From CAZIGM01 sp964538675 (GTDB lineage: Bacteria; Bacillota; Bacilli; Tepidibacillales; Tepidibacillaceae), in contig CAZIGM010000036.1 in assembly GCA_964538675.1 (NCBI GenBank), positions 1 to 16,620 on the forward strand: DNA of 16,620 bases, in the 5' to 3' direction. Positions 1-8,100 of this stretch are shown here, piece after piece. A program made the translations under genes and the position numbers. The notes under the pieces were generated by a model. That model did no database searches and was not told where the DNA came from. It was given only the letters and a program-made list of their open reading frames with translations. Each line of letters starts with the position of its first letter. The stretch's first letter is position 1.

Positions 1-583
1 CTACCAAAATATTTGCCCCAGCTTCAATTACTGATTTGTATGTTTTATTATTTATTCCGCCATCAACTTCAATATCTACTTTCAATCCTTTTTCATCAAT
101 CATATTTCTTAGTGCTCTAATTTTTGATAATACACTTGGAATAAAGGATTGTCCACCAAATCCAGGATTAACCGTCATCAATAGGACCATATCCAAATCA
201 TCAATTACATACTCCATTACATTTAAAGGAGTTGCAGGATTTATAGCAACAGCAGCTTTAATTCCAAAACTTTTAATCAAATAAATAGTTCGGTGCAAAT
301 GGTTGGCTGCTTCTGCATGAACTGATATTATATCTGCTCCACTTTTTACAAACTCTTCAATATATCTTTCAGGAGAATCGATCATTAAATGCACATCTAA
401 TGGAATGCTTGTTATTGGTTTAATTGAATCAATAACTAACGGTCCTATAGTAATATTAGGAACAAAATGTCCATCCATAACATCTACATGAATTAAATCT
501 GCCCCGCTTGTTTCTATAGATTTAATTTCTTCCCCAAGTTTGGAAAAATCCGCCGATAAAATCGATGGTGCAACTTTTATCAC
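1..583 (-). CDS. rpe: Ribulose-phosphate 3-epimerase (partial, C-terminus cut by window edge)
   Basis: Interconverts D-ribulose 5-phosphate and D-xylulose 5-phosphate in the pentose phosphate pathway; a cytosolic TIM-barrel enzyme. I translated 194 codons from a GTG start at 583-581. The N-terminus VAPSILSADF is diagnostic. HVDVMDGHF (residues 32-40) supplies metal ligands H32 and D34, DVHLMI holds H65, VNPGFGGQ (138-145) is the phosphate-binding loop, and EVDGGIN holds D173. D34 and D173 are the family's acid/base pair. Family members are about 215-220 residues, so roughly the last 20-25 are outside the window. A GGAGGT ribosome binding site at 591-596 sits 7 bases before the GTG and overlaps the rsgA stop codon, leaving only 5 bases between the two genes, which implies co-translation with rsgA. 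No upstream ATG competes. Confidence 0.95.
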   Translation of the reverse strand, partial: MIKVAPSILSADFSKLGEEIKSIETSGADLIHVDVMDGHFVPNITIGPLVIDSIKPITSIPLDVHLMIDSPERYIEEFVKSGADIISVHAEAANHLHRTIYLIKSFGIKAAVAINPATPLNVMEYVIDDLDMVLLMTVNPGFGGQSFIPSVLSKIRALRNMIDEKGLKVDIEVDGGINNKTYKSVIEAGANILV

Positions 584-588
584 TATAT

Positions 589-1470
589 TTACCTCCACTT
601 ATTTTCTTCTAGGTCTATTATCTCTTTTAGAAAAATTAAATAATGCTCATAACGACCAACTTCTATTAATTCTTCTTTCACGGCTTCTTTTACTGAACAA
701 TTAGGTTCATTAAAATGTAAACAACCTCTAAAACGACATTGCCCAGTATATTTGCTGATTTCTGGGAACAAATTACTTAAATTACACGACTTTATTCCAT
801 GAAAATTTAATTGACTAAAGCCAGGTGTATCAGCGACTTTCCCACCACTCGGTAAATTTATTAATTGAACCTCTCTCGTCGTATGTTTTCCTCTTCCAAG
901 TTTTTTACTGATTACTTCAGTTTCTAATTGTAAGTTTGGTATCAAGGTATTAAGTAGAGATGATTTTCCAACACCAGATTGTCCAGAAAGAACTGATATT
1001 TTCCCTTTTAAAATTTTTCTTATTTCGTCAGTACCTTCACCATACTTGCTAGTTTTTACTACTTTATAACCAATATTTTCATATATTTTTATCTTATTAT
1101 TAATCTTTTTCATATCATCTATCAGATCAATCTTTGTAATACATATGATTGGTTCAATTTCTACATTTTCTACATGTATTAAAAATTTATCTAATAATAA
1201 GGTACTAAAGTCCGGATCTTTAGCAGAAGAAACTAAAATAACTTGATCGATATTACTGATAGGAGGTCTAACCAACTCATTTTTTCGAGGTATAATCTCT
1301 GTAATATATCCAGATAAAGTATCAGTTATATCAAATTTGACATAATCTCCTACTAAAGGGGATTGTTTTCGCTGCTTAAATATCCCCCTTGCTTTACATT
1401 CATATATTTGTTTTTCAAATAATACATAATAAAAACCACTTAACGCTCGAATAATTTGCCCATCAGGCAT
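589..1470 (-). CDS. rsgA: Ribosome small subunit-dependent GTPase A
   Basis: A circularly permuted GTPase that checks and matures the 30S subunit late in ribosome assembly. The 293-residue length is normal. An N-terminal OB-fold (about 1-68) is followed by the permuted G motifs: G4 TKID at 112-115, then G1 GQSGVGKSS at 163-171, the switch segment GRGKHTT at 192-198, and G3 DTPG at 214-217. The C-terminal zinc knuckle is C245, C250, H252 and C258. All key residues are present. The ATG start has a GGAGGG site at 1476-1481, 5 bases upstream. It follows prkC by 15 bases and precedes rpe by 5. The stp-prkC-rsgA-rpe order is typical of Firmicutes, where PrkC-type kinases are known to phosphorylate RsgA (known for the family, not shown here). 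Confidence 0.96.
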   Translation of the reverse strand: MPDGQIIRALSGFYYVLFEKQIYECKARGIFKQRKQSPLVGDYVKFDITDTLSGYITEIIPRKNELVRPPISNIDQVILVSSAKDPDFSTLLLDKFLIHVENVEIEPIICITKIDLIDDMKKINNKIKIYENIGYKVVKTSKYGEGTDEIRKILKGKISVLSGQSGVGKSSLLNTLIPNLQLETEVISKKLGRGKHTTREVQLINLPSGGKVADTPGFSQLNFHGIKSCNLSNLFPEISKYTGQCRFRGCLHFNEPNCSVKEAVKEELIEVGRYEHYLIFLKEIIDLEENKWR

Positions 1471-1485
1471 AAATTCCCTCCAAAA

Positions 1486-3393
1486 TTAATAATAGTAAAC
1501 GGTCTTTTGTTGATATAATACTTCATCAATATATATAGTTATAGTTCCTTTTTCACCAGGTAATAAAATTAGATCAATTTGATTATAGAATCTACTACCA
1601 GTTACCACTTCTTTTTTCCATGTAATATTTTTATTTCGAGAATCATGAATTACTATTGTTACTTCTGAGCTCTTATTTTCATCTTGTACAACTAAAGCAT
1701 CACCGTAAATTGTCTTTGCTTCTTTTGGATAACCAAGACTGACAAATAAATCTACCTGATCGCCACTAGTTACTTCTTTACCTGCATCAAAAGGAAACTG
1801 CCTATATATTCTTCCTTTCTCTTGTTCAAGAGTATAATCCTCTCTCACTTCCCCTTTTATTAAATCATATTTTAATAAGGTTGCTTCAGCTTCTGTTAAA
1901 GATAACCCAATTAAATCAGGCATTTCAAATTTTTCTTTACCTTTACTTACAAACAAAATGACCCTTGTTTCTTCCGGTACTACATTTTCATTAGATAAAG
2001 GTTCTTGTTTAAAAACTAAACCACTAGGTGTTTCTTCATCATAACTTTCTATAATATCAATATTGTCCTCATTAAACCCATGTTGTACAAGTAAAAATTT
2101 TGCAGTATTTTTTTGTTTATCAGTTAAATCGGGCATAGCTACTTGTTCTCTTCCAATACTTACAGTTAGTGTTACTTCCTGTGTCGCTTTAACTATTGTT
2201 CCATGATCTGGTTCCTGTTTTATTACATAACCATTTTCTACTTCTTCATCTGTTTGTTCCACAATCTTGTATGCCATATTCAAATCATTTAATAAAGAAA
2301 TAGCTTCATCTTTTTCTAATCCTTCTAGAACTGGAATCTCTACCTCAGGAAGCTCGAATTTTGCTTCCATGAATTGATAACTTAACAAACCTATAGAAAT
2401 TATAACTATAAGAGCGAATATATAAGGTATCTTCTTAAGAATTTTTTTACTCTTTATTTTTCTATGTTGATTAGAATACTGACTATCATAATCATTAAGT
2501 GCAGGAATAATAATTGTATGCTCATCATCGAACGTTTCGTCATTTTCAACTTGTATCAATGGTTCATTAATCCTATCAGGTTCTAGTGCCGTTTCAATAT
2601 CATTTAACATTTCTTTAGCCGAAGAATATCTCTTGTTTGGATTTTTTATTAATGCTTTTAAAATAATATTCTCAACGCTTTGTGGAATATCAGGATTTAT
2701 CTCTTTTGGATATACGAAATTCTCTTCAAGATGTTTTAATACTACGGAAATAGGAGTATCTCCCGAAAAAGGTAATTTGCCAGTAAGCATTTCATATAAT
2801 ACTACACCAAGGGAGTATAAATCTGTTTTTTCATCTGTCCAACCACCTCTAGCTTGCTCTGGAGATAAATAATGCACAGAACCAAGTAATGAACCAGTAT
2901 GAGTAATTGTTGCCTGAGATACTGATCTTGCAATTCCAAAATCGGCAACCTTTATTTGATTATCTTTTCCAATTAATATATTATGAGGTTTTATATCACG
3001 ATGAATAATTTTATTTTCATGTGCATGATCTAAAGCATTACATATTTGTATTGCTATATCTAATGCTTCCTCGACATCTAAAAATCCTTTTCTTTTTAGT
3101 AATTCTTTCAATGTATATCCTTCAACATATTCCATAACAATATAATACATATCTTCTTCTTCACTAATATCGAATATCGCTACTATATTTTTATGTGACA
3201 AGCTAGAAGAAGCTTGTGCTTCTCTACGAAATCTTTTTACAAATTCATTATCATTAACATATTGACGGTGTAATACTTTTATTGCAACTTTTTTATTTTG
3301 TTCTTTATCTATAGCTAAATATACGTCTGCCATACCGCCAGTACCAATTTTATCTATTATCTTATATCTATTTCCTAATATTGTCCCTACCAA
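1486..3393 (-). CDS. prkC: PASTA-domain serine/threonine protein kinase
   Basis: Membrane kinase that senses muropeptides or lipid II through extracellular PASTA repeats and phosphorylates cytosolic targets. Numbered from the TTG at 3393, it has 635 residues. The kinase domain (about 10-265) has the glycine loop GTGGMADVY, the lysine in VAIKVL (K39), HRDIKPHN with catalytic D133, and DFG at 151-153. The activation loop is threonine-rich (T162, T164, T166) before SPEQ. A single membrane segment (about 323-341) leads to three PASTA repeats (about 350-415, 418-486, 488-555) and a beta-rich tail resembling the C-terminal Ig-like domain of Bacillus PrkC. The frame can be extended to a GTG at 3402, but that GTG lies inside the Shine-Dalgarno AGAGGTGA (3399-3406). 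The TTG is 5 bases downstream of that site and gives MVGTILGNRYKI, the usual family N-terminus. Its phosphatase partner stp is immediately upstream. Confidence 0.95.
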   Translation of the reverse strand: MVGTILGNRYKIIDKIGTGGMADVYLAIDKEQNKKVAIKVLHRQYVNDNEFVKRFRREAQASSSLSHKNIVAIFDISEEEDMYYIVMEYVEGYTLKELLKRKGFLDVEEALDIAIQICNALDHAHENKIIHRDIKPHNILIGKDNQIKVADFGIARSVSQATITHTGSLLGSVHYLSPEQARGGWTDEKTDLYSLGVVLYEMLTGKLPFSGDTPISVVLKHLEENFVYPKEINPDIPQSVENIILKALIKNPNKRYSSAKEMLNDIETALEPDRINEPLIQVENDETFDDEHTIIIPALNDYDSQYSNQHRKIKSKKILKKIPYIFALIVIISIGLLSYQFMEAKFELPEVEIPVLEGLEKDEAISLLNDLNMAYKIVEQTDEEVENGYVIKQEPDHGTIVKATQEVTLTVSIGREQVAMPDLTDKQKNTAKFLLVQHGFNEDNIDIIESYDEETPSGLVFKQEPLSNENVVPEETRVILFVSKGKEKFEMPDLIGLSLTEAEATLLKYDLIKGEVREDYTLEQEKGRIYRQFPFDAGKEVTSGDQVDLFVSLGYPKEAKTIYGDALVVQDENKSSEVTIVIHDSRNKNITWKKEVVTGSRFYNQIDLILLPGEKGTITIYIDEVLYQQKTVYYY

Positions 3394-3398
3394 AGAGT

Positions 3399-3406
3399 TC
3401 ACCTCT
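3399..3406 (-). promoter_or_regulatory. Ribosome binding site selecting the TTG start of prkC
   Basis: AGAGGTGA lies 5 bases upstream of the TTG at 3393-3391. The in-frame GTG at 3402 is part of the motif itself and has no good site of its own upstream. Confidence 0.6.
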
Positions 3407-3424
3407 TCTCAACCTAAAATGTTA

Positions 3425-4165
3425 TTATCTATTCCTAATAATTACTAATGAAATATTATCTTCTCCGCCAACATCATTAGCTTCTTTTATTAAATCATCC
3501 GCTAGTTGATCAATTGACAAAAATGAATCATTAATCATTTCTATAATTTTTTTATCCGATACATAATTTGTTAGTCCATCAGAACATAACAAAAGTGTTT
3601 GATCTTTTTCCCAATTTATTTTTATTACATCAATTTCAACTTTTTGATCAGTCCCTAAAGCTCTAATCAGTACATTTTTCTGTGGATGTACTAATGCTTC
3701 TTCTTCCGTAATTTGACCATTTAACAATAGTTCATTAACTAGAGAATGATCTTTAGTTAATTGTACATAATTATTATTATTAAATAAATAGGCTCTACTA
3801 TCGCCTATATGTGCCAAAATTAGCCATTCATCAGTAATAAGGGCAACAACTATAGTTGTTCCCATCCCATTATATTTTTCATTGTTTAATGAAAGATTAT
3901 AAACACATGTATTAGCTTCATTAATTGCTTCTTTAAGAAGACTTTTATATTCATCCTCAGTCAACTTACTAGACATATTAGTCTCAATTATTTGACATAT
4001 TTTTTCAACAGCTGTTTTGCTTGCTATTTCTCCAGCTATATGTCCTCCCATTCCATCGGCTACGATAGCCATAATTGTTCCATTTGGAAAAATGTCACTA
4101 AGAAATATATAGTCTTCATTTATATCTCTTACTTTTCCTACATCAGTTCGAGCAACAGTTTGCAA
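3425..4165 (-). CDS. stp: PP2C-family protein serine/threonine phosphatase
   Basis: Metal-dependent phosphatase (PrpC/Stp type) that reverses phosphorylation by the adjacent PrkC kinase. Numbered from the TTG at 4165, it has 246 residues, usual for the bacterial single-domain form. The signature motifs are in order: RDINED (metal-binding D18), VADGMGGH (D37-G38), GMGTT, HIGDSRAYL, LTKDHSL, RALGTD, CSDGL (D196) and GGEDNIS (D236). No membrane segment is seen, so it is cytosolic. The frame extends to a GTG at 4174, but that GTG is embedded in the GAGGTGA ribosome binding site (4171-4177). The TTG 5 bases downstream gives MQTVARTDVGKVR, which matches the family N-terminus. It lies 24 bases after rlmN (15 bases if the GTG were used) and 31 bases before prkC. 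The pairing with prkC supports the assignment. Confidence 0.95.
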   Translation of the reverse strand: MQTVARTDVGKVRDINEDYIFLSDIFPNGTIMAIVADGMGGHIAGEIASKTAVEKICQIIETNMSSKLTEDEYKSLLKEAINEANTCVYNLSLNNEKYNGMGTTIVVALITDEWLILAHIGDSRAYLFNNNNYVQLTKDHSLVNELLLNGQITEEEALVHPQKNVLIRALGTDQKVEIDVIKINWEKDQTLLLCSDGLTNYVSDKKIIEMINDSFLSIDQLADDLIKEANDVGGEDNISLVIIRNR

Positions 4166-4170
4166 ACCCC

Positions 4171-4177
4171 TCACCTC
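4171..4177 (-). promoter_or_regulatory. Ribosome binding site selecting the TTG start of stp
   Basis: GAGGTGA lies 5 bases upstream of the TTG at 4165-4163. This is the same geometry as in prkC. The alternative GTG at 4174 overlaps the motif and has only AT-rich sequence before it. Confidence 0.6.
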
Positions 4178-4189
4178 AAAATTTATTAA

Positions 4190-5224
4190 TTATTTAATAT
4201 ATTTAGCTCTTAATTGACCACATGCAGCCTCTATCTCTTCTCCATGTTCTCTTCTTATTGTGGTATTAATTTTATATTTTTCTAGAATTTTTTTAAATAG
4301 AAAAATTTTATTATTTGAAGTCCGAACATATTCATTCTCAATAACTTTATTAACTGGAATTAAATTAACATGGCATTTCATACTTTTTAGTAGTTCGCCT
4401 AATTCAATTGCATGCTTCTCATAATCATTTATATCCTTTATTAAAGCATATTCAAACGTTATCCTTCTATTGGTAGTATTAACATAATAATGACAAGCAT
4501 CTATTAAATCCTCAAGAGGATATTTGTTATTGATAGGCATAATTCTTGATCTTAACTCATTATTTGGAGCATGTAACGAAATAGCTAAAACTATTTGATT
4601 ATTTAAGTCAGCAAATTTATAAATATTAGGAATTATTCCACTTGTTGATAAGGTTATATGACGTTGCCCAATATTTAAACCATTTCGATCATTAATAATA
4701 TCAATAAATTTAATGGTTTTATCATAGTTATCAAATGGCTCACCAGAGCCCATTATTACAATATTATTTATTCTCTCATTTTTTTTATCTAATATTTTTT
4801 GAGATTGAATCACCTGTAAAACAATTTCTCCAGTCGATAAATTTCTTTTTAGTCCCCCTATTGTCGAAGCACAGAACGTGCAACCCATTTTACACCCAAC
4901 TTGAGTAGAAACACAAATACTTTTTCCATAATCATGCTTTAAAATAACTGTTTCAATTACTTGCTTATCATCTAGTTTAAAAAGATATTTTACAGTATCA
5001 GTTGACGAAAGTGAATCTACTACCGATAATGTTTGAATTTCAAAATCTTCACCCAGTTTTTTTCTTAACTCTTTAGATAAATTACTCATCTCTGCAAATG
5101 ATTTAACTCTCTTTACATACAACCAATCAAATATTTGCTTAGCCCTAAATAATGGCTCATTGTTATCAGCTAACCAATTACTCCATTGTTCTAAAGTATA
5201 ATCATAAACGCTTTTATTTGTCAT
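4190..5224 (-). CDS. rlmN: Dual-specificity 23S rRNA/tRNA adenine-C2 methyltransferase (radical SAM)
   Basis: Methylates C2 of A2503 in 23S rRNA and of A37 in some tRNAs, using a [4Fe-4S] cluster and a methyl-cysteine intermediate. The 344 residues are typical. The radical SAM motif GCKMGCTFC gives cluster ligands C111, C115 and C118; MGSGEP (158-163) is the SAM-binding GEP motif. The C-terminal AACGQLRA carries C335, the methyl-carrying cysteine that separates RlmN/Cfr from other radical SAM enzymes. The AACGQLR context and chromosomal housekeeping location favour RlmN over the resistance enzyme Cfr. The ATG start is preceded by GGTGAT (5228-5233). It lies 30 bases after rsmB. Confidence 0.95.
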   Translation of the reverse strand: MTNKSVYDYTLEQWSNWLADNNEPLFRAKQIFDWLYVKRVKSFAEMSNLSKELRKKLGEDFEIQTLSVVDSLSSTDTVKYLFKLDDKQVIETVILKHDYGKSICVSTQVGCKMGCTFCASTIGGLKRNLSTGEIVLQVIQSQKILDKKNERINNIVIMGSGEPFDNYDKTIKFIDIINDRNGLNIGQRHITLSTSGIIPNIYKFADLNNQIVLAISLHAPNNELRSRIMPINNKYPLEDLIDACHYYVNTTNRRITFEYALIKDINDYEKHAIELGELLKSMKCHVNLIPVNKVIENEYVRTSNNKIFLFKKILEKYKINTTIRREHGEEIEAACGQLRAKYIK

Positions 5225-5254
5225 TATATCACCATATATTCCCTGATAGTATTT

Positions 5255-6628
5255 TTACAATTTTATCATTCTACTAATAAAAAATCCATCAGAATGAAAA
5301 TAATGAGGAAGAATTTGTACAATTCCTTCACTAGTATCTGTTATATGATTAATTATTTCAGGTAAATAAGATGATAATGATTTATCTAGATGAAAGTCTG
5401 AGTGTTTATTAATAAATTTATATACCATATCCTGATTCTCTTCTTTAGTCATTGTACAAGTACTATAAACTAAAACTCCACCAGGTTTTAATAAAGAAGA
5501 CACATTTTCTAAAATACTTTCTTGTAGTTCAATTAATGTACTTATATTATTTTCAGATATTGTCCATTTTAGTTCTGGTTTTCTTCTAATAACACCTAAT
5601 CCTGAACAAGGAACATCTAATAATATACAATCAAATATTTTTCCGTATTTTTCAGACAATTTTCTTGCATCAATAGTCAATGTTTCTATGATATCTATTC
5701 CTAAACGTTTTTGATGTTCTTCTATTAAATTAATCTTATGTTTATGAATATCAGAAGCAATAATTCTCCCTTTGTTTTGCATTTTTTCAGCTATCTGTGT
5801 TGTTTTCCCACCAGGAGCTGCTGTTGCATCCAGAATAGTCATATAAGGTTTGGGATCAAGAACATCAGCTACAAGCATTGAACTATCATCCTGGATTGTA
5901 AAATAGCCCTCCTTATACCAATTTGTATTAGCAAGGTTGCCTCCACCCTTAATTCTTATACCTTGTTTAGAAAGAGGCGATAAGGCTATATTTGTTTTAT
6001 CTTCAAAATCTTTTTTTAATAAATCTAGCATATCTTCACGAGAAATTTTTAATGTATTAACCCTTATAGAATTATAAGGAGCAATATTATTTTCTTTGCA
6101 AATCACCTTTGTTTCAGACAGACCATAATCATCAATAAATCTCTTAACAATCCACTCAGGGTGTGAAAATTCAATTGATAGTCTCTCATAATCTTTTAGA
6201 TTGTTGGGAATTATTAATTCCTCCTTACTTCTTACTATGTTCCTTAAAACACCATTTATCATGCTGACAATACCTCTATGTCCATGTATTTTAGCAATTT
6301 TAACCGCTTCGTTTACAATTGCATGAGAAGGTACACGATTAAGATACATTATTTGATATACACTTAAACGAATTAAATTTTTTACCCATACATCTAAGCC
6401 TTTGATGTCACTCTTTAAAAACTTCTGTATAACCCAATCGATAGTATTAAGCCTTTGAATTGTTCCATATATTAATTCAGTTGCAAAATTAATATCCAAT
6501 TTTGATAGATTTGTCTTCTGTATAGACTGATTTAATTGAATATTGCTATATGCCTTATCTCCTTCTATTTTAGTTAGCACATCCAAAGCTAATTCTCTTG
6601 ACGTATTAATGCTTTTAATGTTTCTCAC
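5255..6628 (-). CDS. rsmB: 16S rRNA (cytosine-967 C5) methyltransferase
   Basis: Makes m5C967 in 16S rRNA from S-adenosylmethionine. It has an N-terminal NusB-like RNA-binding domain (about 10-140), a linker, and a Rossmann methyltransferase domain. SAM motif I is DATAAPGGKTT (about 267-277). DVPCSGLG carries the conserved product-release cysteine near residue 341. STCTMTKEEN carries the catalytic cysteine near 391. Length (457 residues) is normal. The start is ambiguous between the GTG at 6628 and a TTG at 6631. Both are served by GGAG at 6638-6641, 9 and 6 bases away respectively, and I chose GTG as the stronger initiator. Either start lies inside the end of fmt (overlap about 14-17 bases), so translation is probably coupled. 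The fmt-rsmB adjacency is widespread in bacteria. Confidence 0.94.
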   Translation of the reverse strand: MRNIKSINTSRELALDVLTKIEGDKAYSNIQLNQSIQKTNLSKLDINFATELIYGTIQRLNTIDWVIQKFLKSDIKGLDVWVKNLIRLSVYQIMYLNRVPSHAIVNEAVKIAKIHGHRGIVSMINGVLRNIVRSKEELIIPNNLKDYERLSIEFSHPEWIVKRFIDDYGLSETKVICKENNIAPYNSIRVNTLKISREDMLDLLKKDFEDKTNIALSPLSKQGIRIKGGGNLANTNWYKEGYFTIQDDSSMLVADVLDPKPYMTILDATAAPGGKTTQIAEKMQNKGRIIASDIHKHKINLIEEHQKRLGIDIIETLTIDARKLSEKYGKIFDCILLDVPCSGLGVIRRKPELKWTISENNISTLIELQESILENVSSLLKPGGVLVYSTCTMTKEENQDMVYKFINKHSDFHLDKSLSSYLPEIINHITDTSEGIVQILPHYFHSDGFFISRMIKL

Positions 6629-7553
6629 CAATTTTTTCTCCTAAGGTTATTTTTGTACCCTGTAAGTAGGATACTATATTCATCCTCCTTTTCCCAGAAG
6701 GTTGAATTTCTTTAAGACTCATTGCTCCATCTAAAGTAGCTATATATAGATCCTCTTTATCTATTTTTAATATTGTGCCTGCATCTTGCTGGTGATTATA
6801 TTGAATTGGTTCAGCCCACCAAATTTTAAACACTTCATTATTAATATATGTATAAGCTACAGGCCAAGGATTCAATCCTCTTATATGATTATAGATCGCA
6901 TTGCTTGTCCTATTCCAATTAATAAGTTCGTTTTCTCTTTTCAGAATAGGTGAATAAGTTGCTTTTCGATTATCTTGAGCTAGAGGTTTAGCTTCCCCAG
7001 CTTCAATTAATTTTAATGTTTCTATTAGTAAATTAGACCCTGTTTCACTTAATTTGTTATGCAATGTACCTACAGTATCATCTCTTTCTATTGGAATCTT
7101 CTTTTGAGTTATTATATCACCAGCGTCTAATTCTTTTACCATATACATAATAGTAATACCAGTTTCTTTTTCTCCTTCTATTATTGATTTGTGAATAGGT
7201 GCAGCTCCTCTATATTTAGGTAATAGAGAAGCGTGAACATTTATAGCTTTATATTTTGGAGTCTCCAACAATTCAACAGGAATAATTTGTCCGTAAGCTG
7301 CAGTAATAATAATTTCTGGATTCCACGCCAATATATAATTAATTGCTTCCTTATCTTTAATTCTAGATGGCTGGTATATTTCTATATTCAATTCCTCTGC
7401 AAGCTTTTTAACAGGAGATTTTGTCAATACTTGCTTTCTTCCTGTTGGTTTGTCAGGTTGAGTTACAACACCTACTACATCATAATTTGAATCTATTAAT
7501 TTTCGTAAAGATGAAACTGAAAAATCTGGGGTACCCATAAAAACTACTCTCAC
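6615..7553 (-). CDS. fmt: Methionyl-tRNA formyltransferase
   Basis: Transfers formyl from 10-formyl-tetrahydrofolate to Met-tRNA(fMet) to make the initiator tRNA. From the GTG at 7553 it has 312 residues and begins MRVVFMGTPDF, the standard Fmt N-terminus. NVHASLLPKYRGAAP carries N105 and H107, and ELDAGD carries D143. These correspond to the catalytic N106, H108 and D144 of the E. coli enzyme. A C-terminal OB-like tRNA-binding domain follows (about 205-312). An upstream in-frame GTG (7562) overlaps the AGGAGT ribosome binding site at 7561-7566, whereas the GTG at 7553 is 7 bases from it. The gene overlaps the rsmB start. It is separated from def by about 66 bases containing a perfect hairpin. 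Def removes the formyl group that Fmt adds. Confidence 0.96.
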   Translation of the reverse strand: MRVVFMGTPDFSVSSLRKLIDSNYDVVGVVTQPDKPTGRKQVLTKSPVKKLAEELNIEIYQPSRIKDKEAINYILAWNPEIIITAAYGQIIPVELLETPKYKAINVHASLLPKYRGAAPIHKSIIEGEKETGITIMYMVKELDAGDIITQKKIPIERDDTVGTLHNKLSETGSNLLIETLKLIEAGEAKPLAQDNRKATYSPILKRENELINWNRTSNAIYNHIRGLNPWPVAYTYINNEVFKIWWAEPIQYNHQQDAGTILKIDKEDLYIATLDGAMSLKEIQPSGKRRMNIVSYLQGTKITLGEKIGEKH

Positions 7554-7560
7554 AAATATC

Positions 7561-7566
7561 ACTCCT
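7561..7566 (-). promoter_or_regulatory. Ribosome binding site selecting the second GTG of fmt
   Basis: AGGAGT, 7 bases upstream of the GTG at 7553-7551. The GTG at 7562 overlaps this motif and cannot use it. Confidence 0.65.
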
Positions 7567-7582
7567 ATCTTAATGAGGACAA

Positions 7583-7611
7583 AACGCTATAGATAAAAAA
7601 ACTATAGCGTT
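7583..7611 (-). terminator. Perfect 10-bp hairpin between def and fmt (possible attenuator or weak terminator)
   Basis: Arms 7583-7592 and 7602-7611 (AACGCTATAG and its exact complement) pair around a 9-base loop. Read on the minus strand, the stem ends in a short run of four T before GTCC, so intrinsic termination would be weak. The hairpin sits between the def stop (7620) and the fmt ribosome binding site (7566). It could instead be an RNA processing or stability element that sets different levels of the two products. Confidence 0.45.
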
Positions 7612-7619
7612 AATTTTAT

Positions 7620-8087
7620 TTATAGGTTTATATCCTCAACTTTATAAGTTTCTTCAGCTATATCCACAAATAATATACCATCAAGATGATCAACTTCATG
7701 CTGGATTGCTCTAGCTAAAAGACCTGTCGCTTCAAGAGAAAATTCTTTTCCTTCCCTATTTAAAGCCTTTACTTTAACACGTTCTGCTCTTTTAACGTTT
7801 CCTAATAAATCTGGTACACTTAAGCAACCTTCAGCTCCGATTTGCTCTCCATCTTTTTCAATTATTTCAGGATTTATAAGCTCAATTAATCCTTCACCAA
7901 CATCTATTACAACGATTCGTTTTAGAACCGATATCTGAATTGCAGCTAATCCTACACCATCAGAGTCATACATTGTTTCAGCCATATTATCTAATAATTT
8001 ATGAATTCTAGGAGTAATTTCATCGATAGTTTTCGATTTTTCTCTCAATAAAGGATCTCCATTTTTTATAACTACTTTTATAGCCAT
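7620..8087 (-). CDS. def: Peptide deformylase
   Basis: Removes the N-formyl group from nascent proteins, using a metal ion. The 155-residue length fits the compact Firmicutes/Gram-negative-like class. The three motifs are GVGLAAIQ (44-51, with Q51), EGCLS (86-90, metal ligand C88) and QHEVDH (129-134, ligands H130 and H134, catalytic E131). The common proline of GxGLAAPQ is isoleucine here; other active bacterial deformylases also vary at this position, so this does not suggest loss of function. The ATG start has a strong GGAGGGGG site at 8093-8100, directly next to the priA stop codon. The gap to priA is 13 bases. Confidence 0.96.
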   Translation of the reverse strand: MAIKVVIKNGDPLLREKSKTIDEITPRIHKLLDNMAETMYDSDGVGLAAIQISVLKRIVVIDVGEGLIELINPEIIEKDGEQIGAEGCLSVPDLLGNVKRAERVKVKALNREGKEFSLEATGLLARAIQHEVDHLDGILFVDIAEETYKVEDINL

Positions 8088-8100
8088 AAATTCCCCCTCC

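Noticed and set aside
36..284. Plus-strand open frame opposite rpe
   Set aside because: It is antisense to a clear rpe coding sequence, has no recognisable product and shows no ribosome binding site.
7938..7940. Inactive deformylase because motif 1 reads GLAAIQ instead of GLAAPQ
   Set aside because: The metal ligands, catalytic glutamate and motif glutamine are all present, and this position varies among active bacterial deformylases.
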